64,000 nt of DNA from Streptomyces sp. HUAS MG91 (GCF_040529335.1 NZ_CP159534.1:3534001-3598000); one strand, 5' to 3'. Shown: positions 16,775 through 25,114, counted from the stretch's first letter. The notes: a model not told the origin generated them from the letters alone. A program made the numbers and translations.

Positions 16775-17886
16775 GAGGCGTCGGCCTCCGCCACTTCAAG
16801 CCCCTCCGGCGATTGAGGAGCGGGGTCCGGGGCAGAGCCCCGGGACGGCGCGCCCGTCAGGGCCTGCGCGTGCGCGACCCCGGCCCGCCCATGAATGTCG
16901 TCGCGCGAGGTGACCCCGGTCAGCACCCCGTCGGCATCCACCCGGACCACCAGCCCGGCGGGCGAGGCGACGGACTCGTTCAGCGCCGAGAGCAGCGAGT
17001 CCGCGTCGCGCAGAGGACGTACGGGCGTCTCGGCACCGGAGTCCTTCGCCTTCCAGGCCACCGGCTTGCGGCCCGCGTCGAGGACCAGCTCCCAGGAACC
17101 GCCCTCCGGAGCGGGCCCCTGCGGTACGCCGCTCAGGTCGGTCAGCGAGAGAAGCTTCAGGCCGCGCTCGGCCCCCAGGAAATCGGCGACGAACTCATCG
17201 GCGGGCCGCGCCAGAAGCTCGGCGGGAGCAGCACACTGCACCAGATGCCCGCCCTCGCGGAACACGGCTATCCGGTCCCCGAGCCGCACGGCCTCGTCGA
17301 TGTCGTGGGTGACGAACACGATGGTCTTGCTCAACTCCTGCTGGAGCCGGAGCAGTTCGTCCTGGAGCTGGGTGCGCACGACGGGGTCGACGGCGCCGAA
17401 CGGCTCGTCCATGAGCAGCACCGGCGGATCGGCGGCGAGCGCGCGGGCCACACCGACGCGCTGCTGCTGGCCGCCGGAGAGCTGGTGCGGGTAGCGCTTG
17501 CCCATCTCGGGGGCGAGCCCGACCCGCTCCAGGAGCTCGGCGGCGACCGTCCGGGCCTTCTTGCGGCCCCAGCCGAGCAGCAGCGGCACGGTGGCGACGT
17601 TGTCGAGGACGGTGCGGTGCGGGAAGAGCCCGGCCTGCTGGATGACGTACCCGATGGAACGCCGCAGCTCGGCGGCGTCCTGGTCGAGGACGTCGCGTCC
17701 GCCCACCCGGATCGTCCCGGAGCTGGGCTCGACCATGCGGTTGATCATCCGGAGGCTGGTCGTCTTGCCGCACCCGGAGGAGCCGACGAAGACGGTGACG
17801 CCTCCCTCCGGCATGTCGAGGGAGAGATCGTGCACCGCAGTCGTGCCGTTCGGGAACCTCTTGTGGACCGCTTCGAACTGAATCAT
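16771..17886 (-). CDS. ABC transporter ATP-binding protein, betaine/proline/choline type
   Basis: 371-residue ATPase of the OpuCA/ProV class energising the transporter. Walker A is GSSGCGKTTSLRM (residues about 35-45), the signature is LSGGQQQRVGVARAL, Walker B is VLLMDEPFGAVDP, and the switch His is in VTHDIDEAVRLGD. A partial regulatory CBS region lies near the C-terminus (VLTGVTSRDDIHGR). The last about 25 residues (GSAPDPAPQSPEGLEV...) are encoded by a copy of a GC-rich repeat often found between Streptomyces genes, so the tail is probably dispensable. First gene of the operon, divergent from the ammonia-lyase-like gene. Confidence 0.92.
   Translation of the reverse strand: MIQFEAVHKRFPNGTTAVHDLSLDMPEGGVTVFVGSSGCGKTTSLRMINRMVEPSSGTIRVGGRDVLDQDAAELRRSIGYVIQQAGLFPHRTVLDNVATVPLLLGWGRKKARTVAAELLERVGLAPEMGKRYPHQLSGGQQQRVGVARALAADPPVLLMDEPFGAVDPVVRTQLQDELLRLQQELSKTIVFVTHDIDEAVRLGDRIAVFREGGHLVQCAAPAELLARPADEFVADFLGAERGLKLLSLTDLSGVPQGPAPEGGSWELVLDAGRKPVAWKAKDSGAETPVRPLRDADSLLSALNESVASPAGLVVRVDADGVLTGVTSRDDIHGRAGVAHAQALTGAPSRGSAPDPAPQSPEGLEVAEADAS
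16791..16850. repeat. REP-like GC-rich repeat inside the 3' end of the ABC ATPase gene
   Basis: The sequence around CCCCTCCGGCGATTGAGGAG, followed by GGGTCCGGGGCAGAGCCCCGGG, has the form of a widespread Streptomyces intergenic palindromic repeat (from memory). Here it is translated in frame as the ATPase tail. The second half (TCCGGGGC...GCCCCGGG) forms a hairpin. Confidence 0.6.
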
Positions 17887-17970
17887 GGAGCGCCTCTGGA
17901 GTCCTCTTGCCCGTCCTGCATACCGTCATGCAGAGTTCTCGGTGAATGAATAAGTTGTCAATGGCCTGGT

Positions 17971-17988
17971 GTAAATCGCTGGTAAATC
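17971..17988. promoter_or_regulatory. GTAAATC direct repeats in the transporter/ammonia-lyase divergent region
   Basis: Two copies of GTAAATC at 17971-17977 and 17982-17988, 11 bp apart (one helical turn), in an AT-rich stretch between divergent operons. This would suit a regulator binding as a tandem dimer. Confidence 0.35.
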
Positions 17989-18057
17989 ACCGCCGGATCA
18001 CCCCAGATCGACCGAACTGTGAGACAAGCACGTTCACTTGAGAGGGAATAGCCCGTT

Positions 18058-19536
18058 ATGCACCCGAAGTCCTCTCCTGTCGCCCGCCCGGTCGTCGTCC
18101 TCGACGGCCACGGCCTGCCCGTCGCGGACGTGGTCCGCCTCGCGCACTCCGAGGCCCGCCCCGTGCCCGGCACCGACGCCATGAAACGGGTCGAGGAGTC
18201 CTGGAACGCGGCCCGCGAGATCGCCGCGTGGGGCAGGGTCTACGGCCGCTCGACCGGCGTCGGCGCCAACCGCAGCGAGGACGTGCCCACCGAGGCCGCC
18301 GCCGACCACGGTCTGCGGCTGCTGCGCAGCCACGCGGGCGCGATCGGCGACGAGCTGCCCGAGCGCGAGGTCCGGGCGATGCTCGCGGTCCGCGCCAACC
18401 AGCTCCTCGCGGGCGGCGCCGGACTGCGCCCCACCGTCGTCACGGCGCTGTGCGAGGCCCTGACGAACGGCGCGCACCCCGCGGTCAACGAGCACGGCTC
18501 GGTCGGCACCGGCGACATCGCCCCGCTCGCCCAGATGGGCCTGGCGCTCGCGGGCGAACACCCGTGGCGCGGCAAGGGCACCCCGCCGGAGCCGCAGCCC
18601 CTCGACAACAACGACGCCCTCGCGCTGATCTCCTCCAACGCCCTCACCCTCGGCCAGGCCGCGCTCGCCCTGCACGAGCTGCGCGACCTGTTGACCGCGA
18701 CCCGGCTGGTGGCGGCGATGAGCCTGATGGCGGTCGACGGCTCCTACGAGGCGTACGCGCTGCCGGTGCACGAGGCCCGTCACCACAAGGGCAGTTACGC
18801 GGTCGCGGAGAGCATGCGCGCGATCCTCGGCGCCGACGAGCGCCCCACCCCGCCGCTCGGCCGCATCCAGGACCCGTACGGTTTCCGGTGCGTGCCGCAG
18901 ATCCACGGCCCGGCGCACGACGCGGCCGACGCCCTGGAAGACGTCCTCCTGGTCGAGATCAACGCGGCCGCCGAGAACCCGCTCATCTCCCCCGAGGACA
19001 TGGCGGCGTACCACCACGGCGGCTTCTACATGGCCCAGCTCGCGCTCGCCCTCGACCACTTCAGGCTGGCGATGACCCAGGTGGCCCGCCTCTCCACCTC
19101 CCGCCTGTCGACCCTCAACGAGCCGAACTTCACGCGCCTGCGCCCCTTCCTCGCGGACGGCGAGGCGGCGGCGTCCGGCGTGATGATCCTGGAGTACGCG
19201 GCCGGCGGCGCCCTCGCCGACCTGCGCGCCTTCGCCGCCCCGGCCTCGCTCGGCCACGCCGTGCTCTCCCGCGGCGTCGAGGAACAGGCCAGCTTCGCCT
19301 CCCTGGCGGCCCGTCAGACCCTGCGCCTGTGCGCGGCCTACCGCCAGGTGATCGGCTGCGAACTCGTCGCGACGGTACGGGCATTGCGCCTGCGCGACCT
19401 CCGCCTCGACCCGGAACTGCCGGTGGGCCGCGCCTTCGCCCTCGCGGACGCCGCGCTCGACCCGGACATGGCGGACCGGCCGCTGACGCTGGACGTGCAG
19501 CGGGCGGCGGCGATGCTGGAGCAATTCGTGGAATAG
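18058..19536 (+). CDS. Aromatic amino acid ammonia-lyase family protein with altered MIO loop
   Basis: 492-residue member of the histidine/phenylalanine ammonia-lyase superfamily. Conserved landmarks are the catalytic Tyr loop VYGRSTGVGANR (about residues 61-72), RANQLLAGGAGLRP, QDPYGFRCVPQIHGPAHDA, INAAAENPLI, and the C-terminal RGVEEQASFASLAARQT. The MIO cofactor loop, normally Ala/Cys-Ser-Gly followed by Asp-Leu-Ala-Pro, reads GSVGTGDIAPLA. It is one residue shorter, with Thr where the dehydrated Ser should be. The substrate Asn region (normally LNGT) reads ISSN. It may therefore be a non-lyase paralogue or use a methyl-MIO. It is divergent from an uptake operon; the ATG has GAGGGA upstream. 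The symbol hutH is not justified. Confidence 0.85.
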   Translation: MHPKSSPVARPVVVLDGHGLPVADVVRLAHSEARPVPGTDAMKRVEESWNAAREIAAWGRVYGRSTGVGANRSEDVPTEAAADHGLRLLRSHAGAIGDELPEREVRAMLAVRANQLLAGGAGLRPTVVTALCEALTNGAHPAVNEHGSVGTGDIAPLAQMGLALAGEHPWRGKGTPPEPQPLDNNDALALISSNALTLGQAALALHELRDLLTATRLVAAMSLMAVDGSYEAYALPVHEARHHKGSYAVAESMRAILGADERPTPPLGRIQDPYGFRCVPQIHGPAHDAADALEDVLLVEINAAAENPLISPEDMAAYHHGGFYMAQLALALDHFRLAMTQVARLSTSRLSTLNEPNFTRLRPFLADGEAAASGVMILEYAAGGALADLRAFAAPASLGHAVLSRGVEEQASFASLAARQTLRLCAAYRQVIGCELVATVRALRLRDLRLDPELPVGRAFALADAALDPDMADRPLTLDVQRAAAMLEQFVE

Positions 19537-19577
19537 TCAACTATCCTGTCGCCCCGGCGAACGGGGTGCGGGGGACG

Positions 19578-20522
19578 ATGAGCACAGAGGCTTGGGCAGA
19601 GGCGGTTCCGGACAGCGTCGGGCCGGCGGCTCAGCACGGACCGACGGACTACGCGTTGCGGGCCTACCGGATCCGCTGCGTGACCCTGGCGGTGCTGGGC
19701 ACGTTCATGCTGCTGCTCGCGACCGTCCTGCAGTTCACCCACCCCGTGGTGGGCCTCTGGTACGGGGGCGCGACGCTGTCGGCGAGCGCGCTCGTCTCTT
19801 GGCGCAACAGCCGCCGGATCACCAGAGCTCTGGAGACCCACCCCTGGACCCGGTGCCCGGCGACGGTGCGGCCGCCGCGGCGGGCCCCGCTCGTCGTCCT
19901 GCGCGATCCGTCGTCGGGCACCCTCACCCTCCTGAAGTGCGGGTTCGTCAACCAGACCGCGCCGAAGACCGACGGCCCCCTGTGGTGGGCCGGCACGCCT
20001 CAGGGCGGCGGTGTCCTGTCCACGCCCGGCGGCTCCGCGCTCACCTGGGCCTTCCCGGTAAGGCAGCACACGCGCCGCCGCCGACCCGTCTTCCGCTGGG
20101 TCGTCATCGTCGGCGTGCTCATGTGCGCTCTGGGGTTCGCCGGATACCTGTCCGAGAAGCACGACCCCATGGTCGAACTGTCCGTCGTCGACGGCTCGAC
20201 CGCACCCGGCCCGTGCACGGTGAGCTACGAGGATCCGTTCACCGGCGATCGACACCGGGGCGCCTTCGTCTGCCAGGGTCATCACGATCCCCTCATCCCT
20301 GACACGGAGTTCGGCTGGGTCGTCGCGCACGGCCCGTGGCGGGGCGACCTGTACAACGCGGACCGAGAGGGCACACCGAACTACACCGCGAGCGGTCTGT
20401 GCTTCCTCGGCGGCGCGTGCGCGACGCTCCTCGGTGTCACCGGCGGCGCGGTCTCCCGGTACCGCCGCCGCGCCACCCGCACCTCCGCACACACCCTGGC
20501 GCCGCCCCCACCCCTTGAATAA
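19578..20522 (+). CDS. Integral membrane protein of unknown function
   Basis: 314-residue protein with four likely transmembrane segments: about residues 35-54 (CVTLAVLGTFMLLLATVLQF), 59-73, a third near RWVVIVGVLMCALGFAGYL, and one near the C-terminus (GLCFLGGACATLLGVTGG). The loop between segments two and three resembles a beta-rich cytoplasmic domain (PLVVLRDPSSGTLTLLKCGF). I recognise no catalytic motif. GGGGGA precedes the ATG. It lies 41 bp after the ammonia-lyase-like gene and may be co-transcribed. Confidence 0.7.
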   Translation: MSTEAWAEAVPDSVGPAAQHGPTDYALRAYRIRCVTLAVLGTFMLLLATVLQFTHPVVGLWYGGATLSASALVSWRNSRRITRALETHPWTRCPATVRPPRRAPLVVLRDPSSGTLTLLKCGFVNQTAPKTDGPLWWAGTPQGGGVLSTPGGSALTWAFPVRQHTRRRRPVFRWVVIVGVLMCALGFAGYLSEKHDPMVELSVVDGSTAPGPCTVSYEDPFTGDRHRGAFVCQGHHDPLIPDTEFGWVVAHGPWRGDLYNADREGTPNYTASGLCFLGGACATLLGVTGGAVSRYRRRATRTSAHTLAPPPPLE

Positions 20523-20577
20523 GCTCATGCACGACGCAATCCCCGTGAATGGAGCGACGGGGACCGGACGGGGAGCC

Positions 20578-21450
20578 ATGAGCGAGCACACCGAACAGAC
20601 CACCGGCACCGCGGTCGGCGGGCACAGCCCCGCGGCCCGCCTCCAGCACCTCTTCGAGGGCCACCGGCTCACCCCCACCCAGCGCCGCATCGCCCACTGC
20701 ATGGTGCGCCGCGCGGCCGACGTGCCGTTCCTGTCCTCCGTCGAGCTCGCCGAACTCGCGGGTGTCAGCCAGCCCTCCGTGACCCGGTTCGCCGTCGCGC
20801 TCGGCTTCGACGGGTACCCGGCGCTGCGCAAGCACCTGCGCGAGGTGACCCCGGCCGCACCGGCCGCGGCCGCCAGGACCAACGAGTACCAGCAGGCGGT
20901 GGAGGCCGAGATCGCCAACCTCCGCCACCTCGCCGACCTGCTCGCCGACCCGGCCCCGGTGGAGCGGGCCGGCCGGCTCCTCGCCGCCTCGCGCCCGCTG
21001 CCCGTCCTCGGACTGCGCGCGGCGGCCTCGCAGGCGTACGGGTTCTCGTACTTCGCGGCCAAGGTCCACCCGGACGTCCGGCTGCTCGACGAGGGCGGCA
21101 CGATGCTCGCCGACCGGATCGACGCGGCGGTCCGGGCGGGCGCCACGGCACTGCTCTGCTTCGCGCTCCCCCGCCACCCGCGCGAGGTCGTCGACGCGCT
21201 CGCCCACGCGCAGTCGGCGGGCCTGACCGTGGTCACCGTCGCCGACTCGGCGTTCGCCCCGGTCGCCCGGCACAGCGACCTGCTGCTCCCGGCCGCGGTC
21301 GGCACCGGCCTCGCCTTCGACACGGCCTGCGCACCGATGCTGCTCGGCCGGGTCCTCCTGGAGGCGATGTGCGACGGCCTCCCCCAGGCCCAGGCCCGCC
21401 TGGAGGACTTCGACGTACGGGCACAGGAGCGCGGGTTGTTCGTGGAGTAG
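20578..21450 (+). CDS. RpiR-family transcriptional regulator (MurR/RpiR type)
   Basis: 290-residue regulator: an N-terminal RpiR helix-turn-helix (LTPTQRRIAHCMVRRAADVPFLS, then SSVELAELAGVSQPSVTRFAVALGF) followed by a SIS sugar-phosphate-binding domain (residues about 120-270; VLGLRAAASQAYGFSYFAAKV and TVADSAFAPVARHSDLLLPA). Such regulators usually sense a phosphosugar. Here the neighbouring genes give no obvious sugar pathway; it might control the upstream lyase/transport units. The start at 20578 is set by GGGGAG before the ATG. Confidence 0.9.
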   Translation: MSEHTEQTTGTAVGGHSPAARLQHLFEGHRLTPTQRRIAHCMVRRAADVPFLSSVELAELAGVSQPSVTRFAVALGFDGYPALRKHLREVTPAAPAAAARTNEYQQAVEAEIANLRHLADLLADPAPVERAGRLLAASRPLPVLGLRAAASQAYGFSYFAAKVHPDVRLLDEGGTMLADRIDAAVRAGATALLCFALPRHPREVVDALAHAQSAGLTVVTVADSAFAPVARHSDLLLPAAVGTGLAFDTACAPMLLGRVLLEAMCDGLPQAQARLEDFDVRAQERGLFVE

Positions 21451-21495
21451 GGGGCACCGTCCGGCCGCGGGCCTGTGGGGCGCCGGAAAGAGTTG

Positions 21496-21551
21496 CGCGG
21501 GGACCGCCGCACCCCCGTGTGACGGGGGGCGGGACGACGGCGGTCCCCGCG
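21496..21551. terminator. Strong hairpin downstream of the RpiR gene
   Basis: A 14-bp perfect stem (CGCGGGGACCGCCG at 21496-21509 with its complement at 21538-21551) lies about 45 bp past the RpiR stop. A second small hairpin (GCCCGG...CCGGGC) follows. The rest of the 21451-21886 gap shows no further gene. Confidence 0.75.
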
Positions 21552-21886
21552 AGGGACGCGCACAGCCCGGTCAGGGCCGGGCTGCCACGTCCTGGGCGTC
21601 CTTGGAGGTCCGGGAGCCGCTCCGGAGGTCCTGACGCCGCTACGGTGCCGGCTGGGGCGGGGAGCCGCTCCCGCCCCTTCCGACATCCACCAATCTGCCG
21701 GACGCGTGTTAAGCGGGTGCTGCGGGCACGTGACACGCTCGTACCAGTTCGGCGAAGCCCGGCACCCTCACCTCATCGCCCATGGTCACTCGATCGCGTG
21801 AACCGGTCGGCCATCCATCTACCCGCATAGCGTCCCGCGGCCAGAGTCGGCTCCGTACCCCCGACATCGGCTCCGAGGAGACCTCT

Positions 21887-23488
21887 GTGCCCGGCTGGTC
21901 ACGAAGCTTCCTGAATCCGTCGCTCGTCACGGCCCTTGAAGAAGGGCTCACCTTCGATCAGTGGCTCGACGGCAGAACCCCCGGCATCGACTACGCGCGG
22001 ATCACAGCCGACCAGAGCACGCGGTCAGCAGTCCTCGCCCGCGGCAGGGAACCGGGAACCGGTGTCCGCCATCAGCACGAGGACAACTGCGAGACAGCCG
22101 AGAAGTTCGGCATCGCTCTCGTCAAGTTCCATGAGGACAACGGAGTCGGCGCCACGCATCCGGATGTCCCCCGCCCTTCGTTCGACGAGACCGTCCACGC
22201 CTTGCACTGCCGAAGGACGCCCGAAGGCTTCCCCGTCAACGCGCTCGTCGCCACCGAACAGGAGCGGGTCTGGCGCCTCCCCTCCGACTTCGACCGGCTG
22301 CACCGTGCGCTGTCGGTCACCGACGACGGACTGTTCATCGAGGGCCGCACGATCTTCGACCTGACCTCGGCGGACCGCCCGAAGAACGTCGATGCGGGAA
22401 TCGACGAAGTACGGCGGACCAGCGAACGCATCGGGCGGCACGTCCGCCGACGCGCCCTGGACGGAGGGACGCCCGGCGGCCGCCGCCGCTTCGGCTGGCT
22501 GCCGCCCGACCCACGGTCCGGCCGGAAGATGAACATGCGCAAGGACCCCGACGAGTGGCCGGTCCTGCGCGAAATGATCGAGGCAGCTCTGCGGGGACAG
22601 GGCTGGAACGCCATCGCTCGCGACCTGAACAGCCGTGGAGTGGTCACGGCATCCGGAAACCGGTGGAGCGGAGCGACGGTGCGCCAGGCGCTCACGAACC
22701 CGGTGATGTGCGGATTCCGTTCACTGCACGGCGAGTTGGTCACGGACCCGGCGACAGGCCTCCCGGTGCGCGGGACCTGGGACATCCCCGCCACCCCGGA
22801 CGAGTGGCGCGCCCTCGTGGAGACGTCCCGGCAGAACGGCGCACGGCGCGGCACTCGGCTCACCAACGGCAGCCCTCCGAACGGCACATCGCCCATTCCG
22901 CTGCGCAAATACCTCTTCAGCGGATTCCTGCGATGCGGCGCGACCACGAACGGGACTCCCTGCCACTCCAGAATGGGCGGCTGCACGCGACCGACGGCCC
23001 GGGATCCCCGCAACGCGGTGTACGTCTGCTCCGCGATGGACTGTGGCGGTACCGCGCGCAGCGCTGCCGCCGTGGATGCCCATCTCCGCGACGTCGTGAC
23101 CACCCTCCTCGCCGAACATGCCGCACACCACCGCCCCGCCGCACCCGTCGCATGGGCAGGGGAAGTCCTGCTCGGGAAGTTGAGGCAGGAGCACGACGCG
23201 CTCGTCCGATGGGAGACGACACCGGCGCCCTCCGCCGCCGCCGACCTGTCGGCGCGGATCTCCAGCCTCGAAGCGGCACGCACCGATCATCTGGCGGCGC
23301 TCGCACAACAGCACCGCGTCCGGGAACCCGCCGAGTGGCACACCCTGTGCCTCGGTGAACAACGCGCGGCGATCGCCGACGTACTCGAGGCGGTGATCGT
23401 CATGCCGCTTCCTCCGGGCACCTCCCGCCGTGCCGCGTTCGACCCGGGTCTGCTCCGGGTGATCCCGAAGCAACGGCCGGGCGATTAG
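21887..23488 (+). CDS. Stand-alone large serine recombinase family protein (nucleophile position altered)
   Basis: 533-residue protein with large serine recombinase architecture: resolvase-like N-terminal domain, recombinase domain (GGTPGGRRRFGW ... WNAIARDLNSRGVVTASGNRWSGATVRQALTNPVMCG) and a zinc-ribbon with Cys pairs (FLRCGATTNGTPC ... YVCSAMDCGG). Chemistry would be site-specific DNA strand exchange through a serine phospho-linkage. The motif that should read Tyr-x-Arg-x-Ser reads YARIT, so the nucleophile is Thr at residue about 40. The GTG at 21887 has GAGGAG 6 bp upstream. It carries no phage or plasmid neighbours and its TAG stop lies in the terminal repeat of a MITE. It may be a domesticated or decaying integrase. 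Confidence 0.85.
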   Translation: MPGWSRSFLNPSLVTALEEGLTFDQWLDGRTPGIDYARITADQSTRSAVLARGREPGTGVRHQHEDNCETAEKFGIALVKFHEDNGVGATHPDVPRPSFDETVHALHCRRTPEGFPVNALVATEQERVWRLPSDFDRLHRALSVTDDGLFIEGRTIFDLTSADRPKNVDAGIDEVRRTSERIGRHVRRRALDGGTPGGRRRFGWLPPDPRSGRKMNMRKDPDEWPVLREMIEAALRGQGWNAIARDLNSRGVVTASGNRWSGATVRQALTNPVMCGFRSLHGELVTDPATGLPVRGTWDIPATPDEWRALVETSRQNGARRGTRLTNGSPPNGTSPIPLRKYLFSGFLRCGATTNGTPCHSRMGGCTRPTARDPRNAVYVCSAMDCGGTARSAAAVDAHLRDVVTTLLAEHAAHHRPAAPVAWAGEVLLGKLRQEHDALVRWETTPAPSAAADLSARISSLEAARTDHLAALAQQHRVREPAEWHTLCLGEQRAAIADVLEAVIVMPLPPGTSRRAAFDPGLLRVIPKQRPGD

Positions 23489-23674
23489 GGCCTGTCCGGC
23501 GGATCAGGTCGCAGCCGGGTGGCCCGCGCGTCTCTGTGCCGGTGAGCGGGGTCTGGTGCGTCGAGATGCAAGGCGGAGGAGGGCGTCAACGCGGAGCGTT
23601 GGCAACCGACGACAACGCCGCAGGTCGGCGTGCCGGACCCCGCGCCCGCGACAAGATCCGCCGGACAGGCCCTA
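23486..23674. mobile_element. MITE-like element with perfect 20-bp terminal inverted repeats
   Basis: TAGGGCCTGTCCGGCGGATC at 23486-23505 is the exact reverse complement of 23655-23674. The 189-bp element has no coding capacity and sits between the recombinase gene and the cystathionine beta-synthase terminator. TA or TAG at both outer ends could be a target duplication. The left end supplies the recombinase stop codon. It would be mobilised by a transposase in trans; no such transposase gene is in the window. Confidence 0.8.
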
Positions 23675-23682
23675 GGCCCTCG

Positions 23683-23722
23683 GTGTGGTTCCTCGCCGTC
23701 TCAGCAGGGCGAGGAACCACAC
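23683..23722 (-). terminator. Terminator of cystathionine beta-synthase
   Basis: 15-bp perfect stem (GTGTGGTTCCTCGCC at 23683-23697, complement at 23708-23722) with a 10-nt loop, directly after the stop of the minus-strand gene. Confidence 0.85.
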
Positions 23723-23728
23723 GCGGGC

Positions 23729-25114
23729 TCACTTGGCTTCGCGCGCCATGTACGTCAGGAGGTCCTGGCGGCTGACCACGCCGGTGGGCCTGCCCGCGAC
23801 CAGGACGATCGCCGCGTCCGCGGAACCGAGCACGTTCATCAGATCCGCGACGGGCTCGCCGGAGCCGACCTGCGGGAGCGGCGCCGACATGTGCTTCTCC
23901 AGCCGGTCGCCCAACGAAGCGCGCTGGGCGAAGAGCGCGTCGAGCAGTTCCCGCTCCACGACGGAGCCCACGACCTCGGCGGCCATCACGTCCGGATGCC
24001 CGGCCCCGCGCTTCACCACGGGCATCTGCGACACGCCGTACTCGCGCAGTACCTCGATGGCCTCTCCGACCGTCTCCTCCGGGTGCATGTGCACAAGCCC
24101 GGGGATGGATCCCTCCTTGTGGTTCAGCACGTCCAGAACCCGGCCGGCCTCGGCCGGTTCGTCCAGGAACCCGTAGGACGACAGCCACTCGTCATTAAAG
24201 ATCTTGCTGAGGTAGCCGCGGCCGCTGTCCGGCAGCAGCACGACCACGATGTCGTCGGGCCCGAGCCGCTCCGCGACGCGCAGCGCGGCCACGACCGCCA
24301 TTCCGCAGGAGCCGCCGACCAGCAGGCCCTCCTCCTTGGCGAGGCGGCGCGTCATCTGGAAGGAGTCCTTGTCGGACACGGCCACGATCTCGTCGGCGAC
24401 GTCACGGTCGTACGCCGTCGGCCAGAAGTCCTCGCCGACGCCCTCGACCAGGTACGGCCGTCCGGAGCCCCCGGAGTAGACCGAGCCCTCCGGGTCCGCG
24501 CCGACGACCCGGACCCGGCCCTCGCTCGCGTCCTTCAGATAGCGGCCGGTCCCGGAGATGGTGCCGCCGGTGCCGACGCCCGCGACGAAATGGGTGATCC
24601 TGCCGTCCGTCTGCTCCCACAGCTCGGGGCCGGTCGAGTGGTAGTGGGAGAGCGGGTTGTTCGGGTTGGAGTACTGGTCGGGCTTCCAGGCGCCGGGCGT
24701 CTCGCGTACGAGGCGGTCGGAGACGTTGTAGTACGAGTCCGGGTGCTCGGGGTCCACCGCCGTGGGGCAGACCACCACCTCGGCGCCGTACGCGCGCAGC
24801 ACATTGATCTTGTCGGTGCTCACCTTGTCGGGGCACACGAAGATGCACTTGTACCCCTTCTGCTGGGCCACGATGGCCAGCCCGACACCGGTGTTTCCGC
24901 TGGTCGGCTCGACGATGGTGCCGCCGGGCTTCAGCTCCCCGCTCTGCTCGGCCGCCTCGATCATGCGCAGCGCGATGCGGTCCTTCACGGAACCGCCGGG
25001 GTTGAAGTACTCGACCTTGGCCAGGACGGTCGCCTGGAGGCCTTCGGTCACCTTGTTGAGCCTCAGCAGCGGGGTGTTGCCGACGAGGCTGATCATCGAG
25101 TCGTGGATCTGCAC
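23729..25114 (-). CDS. Cystathionine beta-synthase
   Basis: 461-residue PLP enzyme condensing homocysteine with serine (reverse transsulfuration), cytoplasmic. Fold-type II motifs are the PLP lysine in NPGGSVKDRIALRM (about residue 44), PTSGNTGVGLA, the phosphate loop VGTGGTISGTGRYLK and GSCGMA. The C-terminal 130 residues form a paired CBS domain (MHPEETVGEAIEVLREYGVSQMPVV ... VLVAGRPTGVVSRQDLL), as in the full-length enzyme rather than a plain cysteine synthase. It starts with GTG at 25114 with GGAG 7 bp upstream. It is divergent from the SGNH hydrolase gene. Confidence 0.93.
   Translation of the reverse strand: MQIHDSMISLVGNTPLLRLNKVTEGLQATVLAKVEYFNPGGSVKDRIALRMIEAAEQSGELKPGGTIVEPTSGNTGVGLAIVAQQKGYKCIFVCPDKVSTDKINVLRAYGAEVVVCPTAVDPEHPDSYYNVSDRLVRETPGAWKPDQYSNPNNPLSHYHSTGPELWEQTDGRITHFVAGVGTGGTISGTGRYLKDASEGRVRVVGADPEGSVYSGGSGRPYLVEGVGEDFWPTAYDRDVADEIVAVSDKDSFQMTRRLAKEEGLLVGGSCGMAVVAALRVAERLGPDDIVVVLLPDSGRGYLSKIFNDEWLSSYGFLDEPAEAGRVLDVLNHKEGSIPGLVHMHPEETVGEAIEVLREYGVSQMPVVKRGAGHPDVMAAEVVGSVVERELLDALFAQRASLGDRLEKHMSAPLPQVGSGEPVADLMNVLGSADAAIVLVAGRPTGVVSRQDLLTYMAREAK

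Noticed and set aside
18058..19536. Calling this gene hutH
   Set aside because: The MIO triad and the substrate Asn motif differ from authentic Streptomyces histidase, and the gene is not adjacent to the hut cluster.
21451..23728. A complete integrative element or prophage around the recombinase
   Set aside because: No excisionase, replication, transfer or structural genes and no attachment-site repeats could be found; only the recombinase and a short MITE are there.
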